Below, piece by piece: positions 8,021 through 15,082 of a stretch of DNA of 41,688 nucleotides. Source of the stretch: an uncultured Eggerthella sp. Lineage in GTDB: Bacteria > Actinomycetota > Coriobacteriia > Coriobacteriales > Eggerthellaceae. The DNA is taken from positions 1-41,688 of the forward strand of contig UQVJ01000006.1 of the NCBI GenBank assembly GCA_900544455.1. The letters are read 5' to 3'. The notes beneath the pieces are model-generated. The model was not told where the DNA came from and searched no databases. It was given only the letters and a program-made list of their open reading frames with translations. The translations under genes were made by a program, and so were the position numbers. Each line of letters opens with the position of its first letter. The first letter of the stretch is position 1.

Positions 8021-8998
8021 ATGAAACCCACCGCCTTCGACAGCCTGCACCCCACAATCGCACTGGGCTACTTCGCCGTAGCCTTGGCGCTTGTCATGGC
8101 CGCCCCGCACCCCCTGCTTCTGGCGCTCTCGCTTGCCGCCGCGCTGACGTGCGGGGCATGGCTGCGGGGCGCGGGCTCGGTAGCGAAATCACTGGGGTGG
8201 CAGTTGCCGTTGATGTTGATAATCGTTGCGGTGAACCCCCTGTTCAGCTCCACTGGAACCACCGAATTATTCCGCATAGGCACGCAAGCCGTATATGCCG
8301 AAGGCTACGCCAACGCGCTTACCATGGCGGCATTGCTGTTATGCGTGATGCAATGGTTTTCCAACGCGAACGCCGTGCTGGGCTCCGACAAGGTAATGGG
8401 AGCCCTAGGCGGCATACTGCCCACCATTTCGCTGATGGCTTCCATGATCATGCGGCTTATACCCCGCTTCGTGAAGCGCGGCCGCACCATCAATTCCGCC
8501 CTGGCCGCCTGCACCGCTGCACGCGCTAGCCACAGCGCCGCCGCAACAAGCACTGCTGCACAAGCGGGCAACAACACCGCAGCACACGCATCGAACCCTA
8601 ACGAAACAATCAGCGTCCCATGCGCCGAGGGCATCCGCCTCACAAAACGCCTAAGCCGCGTCCGCTTCGCCGACCAGCTGCGCATTTCCACCACCCTGAT
8701 GGGTTGGAGCATGGAAGATTCCTTGGAATCGGCCGACTCCATGCGCTGCCGCGGTTGGGGCGCTGTGCGCAAACGCACCACCTTCCGCCGAAGCCGCTTC
8801 CGCCTGCGCGACGCAGTGGCGGCAACGGTTTTGGCAGCCTTAGCCGTAGCCGCCGCCTTCGCCGCCTATTCCCTGGCAAATGGCTTTGGCTTCTTTCCTG
8901 CCCTGCACGGCACGCTGGCCAGCCCCGTTGCCGTGCTGTATGTTCCCGTGCTGGCATTCCCCTTGTTCCTTGAGCTGACTGGAAAGGTTCGCCGATGA
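8021..8998 (+). CDS. ecfT: ECF transporter T component (EcfT/CbiQ-like transmembrane coupling protein)
   Basis: A 325-residue membrane protein that would couple the ATPases to the substrate-binding S protein. It has an N-terminal bundle of hydrophobic helices (LHPTIALGYFAVALALVMAA onwards), a long cytoplasmic section with STTLMGWSMEDSLESAD and MRCRGWGA (around residue 243, equivalent to the Ala-Arg-Gly coupling motifs), then two more membrane helices. An Ala/Thr/Asn-rich insert at about residues 165-205 breaks the usual coupling region and makes it longer than typical 260-residue EcfT proteins. It overlaps the following ATPase gene by ATGA. Riboswitch control and the neighbours point to cobalamin transport; the T component itself does not determine substrate. 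Confidence 0.9.
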   Translation: MKPTAFDSLHPTIALGYFAVALALVMAAPHPLLLALSLAAALTCGAWLRGAGSVAKSLGWQLPLMLIIVAVNPLFSSTGTTELFRIGTQAVYAEGYANALTMAALLLCVMQWFSNANAVLGSDKVMGALGGILPTISLMASMIMRLIPRFVKRGRTINSALAACTAARASHSAAATSTAAQAGNNTAAHASNPNETISVPCAEGIRLTKRLSRVRFADQLRISTTLMGWSMEDSLESADSMRCRGWGAVRKRTTFRRSRFRLRDAVAATVLAALAVAAAFAAYSLANGFGFFPALHGTLASPVAVLYVPVLAFPLFLELTGKVRR

Positions 8999-10449
8999 AC
9001 GCTGCCCTGAAATTCGAAGAATTCCAATTCTCGTACCTCGAAGCAAGCAGCCAGCACGAAAACGCGCCTGCCCTTTTGGGGCCCTTGAACGCAGAAATAG
9101 AAGAAGGCTCGTTCACGCTGATAACCGGCGCTACTGGCTGCGGCAAAACCACGCTGCTGCGTAGCTGCAAGCCCGAGCTTGCGCCTCGCGGCAACCGCCA
9201 AGGCTGCATCACATTGTTCGGAACCGATGCCGCAACGCTAAGTGCCGAAGAATCAGCCCGCGCCGCGGGCTTCGTAACGCAGAATCCCGAAAACCAGGTG
9301 GTGTGCTCGGAACCCTGGCACGAACTGGCCTTCGGGCTGGAAAACCTGGGTACCCCGCAACAAGCCATGCGCCGCCGCGTAGCCGAATTGGCCCATTTCT
9401 TCGGCATGAACAGCTGGCTCCATCAGAATGTGAACAGCCTTTCCGGCGGCCAAACCCAGCTGCTGGCTTTGGCCAGCGTAATGGCCTGCGCCCCGCGCAT
9501 CCTGCTGCTAGATGAACCTACCAGCCAGCTCGACCCAGTAGCCGCCCATTCGCTGGCGCATGCGCTGTTCCGCATGAACCGCGAGCTGGGCATAACCATC
9601 GTAGCCACCACGCATGCGCCTGAACTTCTGGCCCCCTACGCAACCCAGCGCTTCGAGCTGGCAAACGGTACGCTAACCGAATGCCCCCTGCCCAAACCGA
9701 AGCCGTTCGTTCCCGCCGGAAACCCACGAACCGCCAACGCGGGCACCAGCACAATCGCCCTGCACATCGACGACATTGCCTTCCGCTACCAGCGCAAAAA
9801 CCCCTTCGTGCTGAAGGGCTGCGACCTTGCGGTGAAGAAGGGCACGCTGCACGCCGTGGTGGGCGGCAACGGGTGCGGCAAATCCACCCTGCTGGCATTG
9901 ACGGCGGGAACCCTGCACCCCCAGCGCGGGCGCGTAAAAAGCTCTTGCCGCGACAGCCAAGGCTTCATTCCGCAAGACCCGAAAGCGCTATTCGTATGCG
10001 ATTCCGTTGCCGAAGAGCTACAGGATTGGCAACGCCCCTGCGGCTATTCCGACGAAGACATACTCGCAATGTTGAAGCGCCTGGGGCTAAACGGTCTGGA
10101 AAACACCCACCCCTACGACCTTTCGGGCGGGCAGCAGCAACTGCTGGCCTTCGCGAAGGTGTTGCTTACGCGCCCCCGCCTGCTTCTGTTGGACGAAGCC
10201 ACCAAGGGGCTGGACCCGAAAACCAAGCTCACGGTAGCGAAGCTATGCCGCAGCCTAGTCGCCGAAGGCACCACCATCGTGCTTGCCACGCACGATTTGC
10301 CCTTCGCAGCCTGCGTGGCCGATGAAATAAGCATGCTGTTCGATGGCGAATGCGCCTGCACCGAAGCACCCGCGCAGTTCTTCCGCGAAAACCTGTTCTA
10401 CCGCGCCACCGCCAACGCCTTCACCGAAACCTGGGAGCAACAGCGATGA
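8995..10449 (+). CDS. ECF transporter double ATPase (fused EcfA1-EcfA2)
   Basis: Two ABC nucleotide-binding domains are fused in 484 residues. First half: Walker A GATGCGKTT (about 45-53), signature LSGGQ (about 148) and Walker B ILLLDEPTS (about 169). Second half: Walker A GGNGCGKST (about 289), signature LSGGQ (about 376) and Walker B LLLLDEATKGLD (about 397). Each half has its Q-loop region and a switch histidine (ATTHAPE; LATHDLP). Both sites look intact. In most group II ECF systems the two ATPases are separate genes, while fused forms occur in Actinobacteria. It overlaps the T and S genes at both ends (ATGA), so the three would be made together. It powers the transporter from the cytoplasmic face. 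Confidence 0.93.
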   Translation: MNAALKFEEFQFSYLEASSQHENAPALLGPLNAEIEEGSFTLITGATGCGKTTLLRSCKPELAPRGNRQGCITLFGTDAATLSAEESARAAGFVTQNPENQVVCSEPWHELAFGLENLGTPQQAMRRRVAELAHFFGMNSWLHQNVNSLSGGQTQLLALASVMACAPRILLLDEPTSQLDPVAAHSLAHALFRMNRELGITIVATTHAPELLAPYATQRFELANGTLTECPLPKPKPFVPAGNPRTANAGTSTIALHIDDIAFRYQRKNPFVLKGCDLAVKKGTLHAVVGGNGCGKSTLLALTAGTLHPQRGRVKSSCRDSQGFIPQDPKALFVCDSVAEELQDWQRPCGYSDEDILAMLKRLGLNGLENTHPYDLSGGQQQLLAFAKVLLTRPRLLLLDEATKGLDPKTKLTVAKLCRSLVAEGTTIVLATHDLPFAACVADEISMLFDGECACTEAPAQFFRENLFYRATANAFTETWEQQR

Positions 10450-11177
10450 GCACCCTGAGCCGCATCGCGCGCACCATCGTTGAAGCCGTAGCCCTTGCGG
10501 CACCGGTTTTAGCACTTCTGGCCTGCGCTTACCTGCAAATCGAGCAATCGGCGCTGCTTACGTTGTTAGTTGGTTGCGCAGCGCTGGCCGTGTTCTTCTG
10601 CGGCTTCGAAGCAGGTCGCCCGGCGTTGCGCCAGGTTATGCCCACCGCAACATTGGCGGCTTTGGCGGCAGCTGGTCGCATCCTGTTCGCCCCCATTCCC
10701 GATTTCAAACCGGTAAGCGCCATCTGCATCATCGCCGGCGTAGTATTCGGTAAGCACAGCGGCTTCATGGTAGGGGCGCTGGCAGCGCTGTGCTCGAACT
10801 TCTTCTTCGGGCAAGGCCCCTGGACGCCCTGGCAAATGTACGCCTGGGGCCTGGTGGGCTACATTGCCGGTGCGTTGGCGAAAAGCGGCGTGTTCGAGTT
10901 GGACGAAGGTCAAGGCAAGCCCCGCTTCGGCCTGGGCACCGTGGTGCTGCTATGCTACGGCTTCCTTTCAGGCCTGGGATACGGCTTCATCCTGAACAGC
11001 TGGTACATTGTGGCATTCCTGGTACCCATCACCTGGCAAGGCGCCCTGGCCGCCTACCTGGCCGGCCTGCCGCTAGATCTGACCCACAGCATAGCCACCG
11101 TGATATTCCTTTCCGCCCTCTACCTGCCCTGGAAACGGAAACTGGAACGCATCAAACGCAAATACGCCCTGCGGTAA
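10446..11177 (+). CDS. ECF transporter S component, probable cobalamin/corrinoid-specific (CbrT-like)
   Basis: The ATG at 10446 overlaps the ATPase stop and gives a 243-residue, six-helix membrane protein. The central stretch FKPVSAICIIAGVVFGKHSG, the glycine-rich helix after it, and SNFFFGQGPWTPWQMYAW are hallmarks of a family of ECF S components, annotated only generically in many Gram-positive genomes, that includes cobalamin transporters such as CbrT. No BtuC-type permease or BtuF-type lipoprotein is present, so B12 entry would be through this protein. Specificity is inferred from the riboswitch and from the two DUF4430 neighbours. Alternatives are cobinamide or another tetrapyrrole or corrinoid precursor. 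No clear terminator was seen in the 50 bp before the convergent lysR gene. Confidence 0.87.
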   Translation: MSTLSRIARTIVEAVALAAPVLALLACAYLQIEQSALLTLLVGCAALAVFFCGFEAGRPALRQVMPTATLAALAAAGRILFAPIPDFKPVSAICIIAGVVFGKHSGFMVGALAALCSNFFFGQGPWTPWQMYAWGLVGYIAGALAKSGVFELDEGQGKPRFGLGTVVLLCYGFLSGLGYGFILNSWYIVAFLVPITWQGALAAYLAGLPLDLTHSIATVIFLSALYLPWKRKLERIKRKYALR

Positions 11178-11227
11178 AAGTAATATTTGGTGTTAGCCCG
11201 ATGCACAGGGTTCCTAATTTATTTAGC

Positions 11228-12127
11228 TTAATCTGACTTGTTTTTCAGATTTGAAGTTATGAAGTCACAAAGCTTGTCGGCATTTTCGTTTCTTGAATCC
11301 GAATAAATTGCCGAAACCGGAAAGCGAACCCCTTCTTGCGAAACAAATGGGAGGCTGACAACGTCAGGTATCAAAATCTCCCAAGCAGATCCGCTGATGG
11401 CAAGAAGAGCGGCATCTTCATTGTCCAAAAAGAAATTCCCGATGCTCTCTCGACTGTTGTCGAGTATCTCAAAATGAAGATTCACCCCATAATCAGAAGC
11501 TAAATCTTTCAAATAAGGGCAGACTTCTTCCGCATGAAACGGCAAAGCAAGTTTGACCGTCCTCAGATCATGCACCGAAAGTGCATCCCGAAATGCCAAC
11601 GGGTTATTCGACTTCACTAGAAGATTGGGCGATACAGAATAGAGAAACTTTCGCTTAAAACCCTCGAGCATCGGAGCATCAAGCAGAACAGCAAAGTCAA
11701 TATAGCCCAACCTCAAACCAGACAAGCATCTCTCGTTGGGCAATTCGATTAGGCTTTCCACCCAACCACTCTTTCCTAGCAGATTCTTCACAAGTGGCGG
11801 AATTAAGGAGTCCCCTTCGCCCCAAGACGCAATAGCGCACTTCATTTTCCCCTCATCGGAAATACGTAACCTATGCGAGGAAGCGATTGAGCCTATTCTG
11901 TCTGCATGATGGATAACCGCTTCTGCCTCTTCGGCAATTAGCAACCCCACATCTGTCGGCAATATAGTTTTCCCTGATGACAAAATCAGCTTCAAACCCA
12001 GTTCCGACTCCAAAGTCCTTATAGCCTTTGAAACAGCCTGGGGAGTTACGAACTGCCCTTTTGCGGCACGAGAATAACTCCCTAGATGAATCGCAGAAAC
12101 AAGATATTCAAGCTGGCTGATATTCAT
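11228..12127 (-). CDS. LysR-family transcriptional regulator
   Basis: A 299-residue protein with an N-terminal winged helix-turn-helix (residues 1-60: QLEYLVSAIHLGSYSRAAKG, VTPQAVSKAIRTLESELGLKL) and a C-terminal periplasmic-binding-protein-like effector domain (from about residue 95). The longer frame begins at 12211, but the ATG at 12127 gives the canonical LysR N-terminus and has GGAGGGG just upstream. It converges with the B12 operon and has no divergently transcribed partner, so its target cannot be guessed from context. An 8-bp-armed inverted repeat at 12286-12306 upstream may be its operator. The codon choice looks less GC-rich than in the neighbouring B12 genes, which may hint at a different history. 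Confidence 0.92.
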   Translation of the reverse strand: MNISQLEYLVSAIHLGSYSRAAKGQFVTPQAVSKAIRTLESELGLKLILSSGKTILPTDVGLLIAEEAEAVIHHADRIGSIASSHRLRISDEGKMKCAIASWGEGDSLIPPLVKNLLGKSGWVESLIELPNERCLSGLRLGYIDFAVLLDAPMLEGFKRKFLYSVSPNLLVKSNNPLAFRDALSVHDLRTVKLALPFHAEEVCPYLKDLASDYGVNLHFEILDNSRESIGNFFLDNEDAALLAISGSAWEILIPDVVSLPFVSQEGVRFPVSAIYSDSRNENADKLCDFITSNLKNKSD

Positions 12128-12285
12128 TGCCCCTCCAAAAAAGAAAGGGTCGCCAGCCGTCAATAGCGACCCCCAACCCGTAATGTAATTCTGACTTCCG
12201 GACCAGGACATAGATTCTATCCCAGCTTAATGGGTGATTCGTTTTCGACGGCGTAATCATCGTCAAACAGTTGGTCTCTCCTGTT

Positions 12286-12306
12286 TGTGTAAAACCTGTT
12301 TACACA
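12286..12306. promoter_or_regulatory. Inverted repeat upstream of lysR: candidate operator
   Basis: Perfect 8-bp arms (TGTGTAAA at 12286-12293, TTTACACA at 12299-12306) surround a 5-nt spacer. It lies about 160 bp upstream of the lysR start and just past the stop of the adjacent lipoprotein gene. There is no T tract on the minus strand, so a protein-binding site fits better than a terminator. Confidence 0.4.
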
Positions 12307-12321
12307 CAATACAATTTGTTG

Positions 12322-12876
12322 CTACTCGCCCTGGACCAACTCCCATTGATATTCAGCACCCGAATCCATCGTTGCCACAATCATCAACCCATCCATTTTA
12401 GAGGCGACTTTTTCTGCAAGTTGACGCCACTGGGGTCCGTTGTCATTCACCAATTGGGAACAGGCAGATTCGCCCAAATCGACAAGACAACCAATTCTCA
12501 AAGAGGAAGAACCCGCATCACAACGATTGGGCATCGAACCCGACTCAAGAATTTCATCCTGATCAGCCGCGGAGAAAACACCGCATTCGTCCTCCCCCGA
12601 AACCGAAAGAGCAACAAGGGAGCCGCGAGATTCCCCAAGAATAAAAGAGACATCAAGATCATATGAAGCAAGACAACGCCAATTTTCCTCGGCCCCGCCA
12701 AGCAGCACAGAAGGTTCACCCAAGCTAAGCAACGTTTTATGATCTTGGTCAACAAGAAAAACGTTCCGCCCCGATGGGGTATTCCCTGAAGCGTCATCCG
12801 CCGATTGGCTTGAGTTTGCGCAGCCTAGCAATCCGAGGGCAAACACCAACGACATGACAACATTGAGGAAACGCAT
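12322..12876 (-). CDS. Lipoprotein of unknown function
   Basis: A 184-residue protein with a lipoprotein signal peptide: a short basic start, the hydrophobic core VVMSLVFALGL, and lipobox LLGC with the lipidated cysteine at about residue 19. The mature part is acidic (VFLVDQDHKTLLSLGEPSV, GESRGSLVALS) and contains four further cysteines, possibly two disulfides. No known domain was recognised. The start is supported by GAGGTG about 7 bp upstream. It stands alone between lysR and the 530-bp gap, and would face the outside of the membrane. Confidence 0.75.
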   Translation of the reverse strand: MRFLNVVMSLVFALGLLGCANSSQSADDASGNTPSGRNVFLVDQDHKTLLSLGEPSVLLGGAEENWRCLASYDLDVSFILGESRGSLVALSVSGEDECGVFSAADQDEILESGSMPNRCDAGSSSLRIGCLVDLGESACSQLVNDNGPQWRQLAEKVASKMDGLMIVATMDSGAEYQWELVQGE

Positions 12877-13095
12877 AGCTACACCTCTTCTGTAAGGGAA
12901 CCCCTCCTTTGCGAACTGAATCGGAGCATTTGCTCAAACTTTCGCAATTCAGCAGAATTCCCAAATCGACCGATAATGAATCAGCCTATTCAGCCAGGCC
13001 ATTCAGCATTAAGGAAAAAAGGTTTAGGGCATTAACGATTAGTTGCAGCTGACGACGAGCCCATAGGGACTTCCAGCCGCAGTGCAAAAAACGCG

Positions 13096-13234
13096 GCTTC
13101 GGGGTGGCGTGAGGGTAGTCGAGAACACTCGGCGTTTCAAACTATGTTTATTTACGACGGAACGAAGCGCATAGCGAGCGAATGCGAGCGGTAGCGGAGT
13201 GGGTGGCTCGAATACCCTCACGCCACCCCGAAGC
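13096..13234. repeat. 139-bp element with perfect 22-bp terminal inverted repeats
   Basis: Positions 13096-13117 are the exact reverse complement of 13213-13234 (22 of 22). After one mismatch a further 5 bp pair (13119-13123 with 13207-13211), leaving an apical region of about 83 nt. Each arm can also fold locally: CGAG/CTCG at 13120-13131, and GGGTGGC/GCCACCC at 13201-13207 with 13222-13228, so two alternative structures compete. It sits in the 530-bp gap between the lipoprotein and metF. The rest of that gap (12877-13095 and 13235-13393) shows no gene, only the lipoprotein's upstream region and an AT-rich stretch. There is no target-site duplication and no transposase. A small MITE-like element or a structured RNA are both possible. 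Confidence 0.7.
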
Positions 13235-13393
13235 AGGACAGGCGGAATGAGCCAAAGCGCACCGAATAGAGCGTGGCATGCCGCAAGCAGTTCCTCCCCA
13301 CCCGAAGTAGCCATAGAAATTCCCTATGACGCATGCAATAAAATCGGTATAGCAAATCGCCAGAAAGCAGCTTCCCAAGAGCGACGCGGCTTT

Positions 13394-13399
13394 TATAAT
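13394..13399 (+). promoter_or_regulatory. -10 box of metF suggesting a leaderless transcript
   Basis: A perfect TATAAT ends 7 bp before the metF ATG (13407), so transcription would begin at or next to the start codon. No Shine-Dalgarno sequence is present (only AGGCCC). A recognisable -35 hexamer at 17 bp was not found. Confidence 0.5.
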
Positions 13400-13406
13400 C
13401 AGGCCC

Positions 13407-14288
13407 ATGAAGAAAATCATCAACACATTCAAACGCGCGAAGGCCAACAACCAGCGCCCTCCGCTATCGTTCGAAATCTTCCCTCCCAAGGGCGTTCTGA
13501 CCAACGATGCAGCGCGCGAAACAGCAAGCAAACTGGTTGATTTGCACCCCGATTTCGTTTCCGTAACCTATTCCGCCGGCGGCAGCAAGAACTCCAATGC
13601 CACCAGCGAAATTGCGGCAATCCTGCAAGACGAGCTGGACATGACGGCCATGGCTCACCTTACCTGCTCCAGCGCAAGCGAGGAAAAGATCACCGCCGCC
13701 CTGGACGACCTGCAGGAAAAAGGCATCGAAAACGTGCTAGCCCTGCGCGGCGACCTTATCGAAGGCCAAACCCCCAGCACACGCTTCCGCCATGCTACCG
13801 ACCTTATCCCGCTTTTGAAGGAGCGCGGCTTCTGTGTGGGCGCCGCCGCCTACCCCGAAGCGCACCCCACTATGATGGACCTAGACGAAGATCTGAAGTA
13901 CCTGAAGGCCAAGCAGGATGCCGGTGCCGACTTCTTCGTAACCCAGTTGTTCTTCGATAACGAATGCTTCTACCGCTTCTGGGACAAAGCCCAAGCAGCA
14001 GGTGTTACCGCGCCCATCACCTGCGGCATCATGCCCGTTATGAGCAAGGAGCAAGTGCAGCGCATGGTGTTCATGTGCGGCGTTTCGCTTCCCGGCAGAA
14101 TCGTGAAGATTCTGAACCGCTACGCTAACGACCTGGAATCGCTGCGCAAGGCAAGCATCGAGTACGCCGCCGAGCAGCTGATCGACTTGGCAGACCACGG
14201 CGTAGACGGCTTGCACCTGTACACCATGAACAAGCCGGAAATTGCCCAGCAATGCCTGGCGCTTCTGAGGGATTCATGGCGCCAGTAA
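13407..14288 (+). CDS. metF: 5,10-methylenetetrahydrofolate reductase
   Basis: Reduces 5,10-methylene-THF to 5-methyl-THF, the methyl donor for methionine synthase. The 293-residue length and TIM-barrel landmarks match: SFEIFPPKG near the N-terminus (with the catalytic glutamate), FVSVTYSAGG, HLTCSSAS, NVLALRGDL for FAD/folate binding, FFVTQLFFDNECFYRF, and CGIMPVMS. It is the first gene of a three-gene set: the next gene overlaps its end, and metH overlaps that one, so MetF, the MetH-activating protein and MetH are probably made together. The start has no Shine-Dalgarno sequence and lies 7 bp after a TATAAT box. Confidence 0.96.
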   Translation: MKKIINTFKRAKANNQRPPLSFEIFPPKGVLTNDAARETASKLVDLHPDFVSVTYSAGGSKNSNATSEIAAILQDELDMTAMAHLTCSSASEEKITAALDDLQEKGIENVLALRGDLIEGQTPSTRFRHATDLIPLLKERGFCVGAAAYPEAHPTMMDLDEDLKYLKAKQDAGADFFVTQLFFDNECFYRFWDKAQAAGVTAPITCGIMPVMSKEQVQRMVFMCGVSLPGRIVKILNRYANDLESLRKASIEYAAEQLIDLADHGVDGLHLYTMNKPEIAQQCLALLRDSWRQ

Positions 14289-15082
14289 CGGACAACCCCG
14301 AAAGCATGCAACCTACCCGAGGCGCGGACACCACCGCGCCTCGTTTTGCATTGCGCACCATGAGGGCCAAGGCGCGCGCCCACGTGAAGCTAAGCAGACC
14401 AGAAGCCCTGCGCTACCTGGGATATTCCGGCCAAACCATCAATGAAGAGCTAACCCGCCGCCTTGATAAATGGGCTCTTGCCTGCGAAAACGAGCTTTCC
14501 CCCACCTACACGTGGCGCGCGTTCGCCATAGACGAGGAACGTACGAGCTGGGAAGGCGAACCCGCAGTTGCGCTTCAGGGCTGCAACCTACTGCTTGAGG
14601 GCAACAGCATTGCCACCCACCTGCGCGGGGCGCACTTCGCCGCCTGCTTCGCCGCAACGCTGGGCTTGGCAAGCGAGCGTGCGCTGCATTCGCTGGGAGC
14701 CACCAACCCGCTTGATGCCATCCTATACGATGCCTGCTGCAATGCGCTTATCGAAGCAGTTGCGCAAGCCGCACAGGAAGACATTGCTGCCGAGGCCGAG
14801 AAGGCGGGCTTGTTCGCTCGCATGCGCTTCAGCCCTGGCTACGGCGACCTGCCCCTAGCCATGCAGCCGCATTTCATCGAAACACTAGATGCGCAGAAGT
14901 TGCTGGGCCTTTCCGTGAACAGCAGTCTGCTTCTGGTGCCGGCGAAGAGCGTCACCGCCGTTGTAGGACTGTTCAGCACCGTTCCGCAAACGCCTGCGCG
15001 CACCCCTTGCCAAGACTGCATTGCACGCGAATACTGCTCTTATCTAGAGAAGGGAATCACCTGCTATGGCAACCACCACTGA
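14276..15082 (+). CDS. Stand-alone methionine synthase activation-domain protein (MetH reactivation) with Cys-rich tail
   Basis: A 268-residue homologue of the C-terminal AdoMet-binding activation domain of MetH, encoded as a separate protein. The region around 190-240 (FSPGYGDLPLAMQP, then SSLLLVPAKSVTAVVGLFS) corresponds to the R-x-x-x-GY AdoMet-binding segment and the PAxSVxG segment of MetH. In full-length MetH this domain re-methylates oxidised cob(II)alamin using an electron and S-adenosylmethionine; the adjacent metH product lacks it. The tail CQDCIAREYCSYLEKGITC has four cysteines that could hold a metal or iron-sulfur centre (inference). The ATG at 14276 is preferred over 14252 because GAGGG precedes it at good spacing. 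The gene overlaps both metF and metH. Confidence 0.88.
   Translation: MAPVTDNPESMQPTRGADTTAPRFALRTMRAKARAHVKLSRPEALRYLGYSGQTINEELTRRLDKWALACENELSPTYTWRAFAIDEERTSWEGEPAVALQGCNLLLEGNSIATHLRGAHFAACFAATLGLASERALHSLGATNPLDAILYDACCNALIEAVAQAAQEDIAAEAEKAGLFARMRFSPGYGDLPLAMQPHFIETLDAQKLLGLSVNSSLLLVPAKSVTAVVGLFSTVPQTPARTPCQDCIAREYCSYLEKGITCYGNHH

Noticed and set aside
13201..13228. tRNA T-arm-like GGCTCGAATACCC
   Set aside because: The flanking bases do not pair into a T-arm, and no acceptor, D or anticodon arms can be drawn. The sequence belongs to the 22-bp inverted repeat element.
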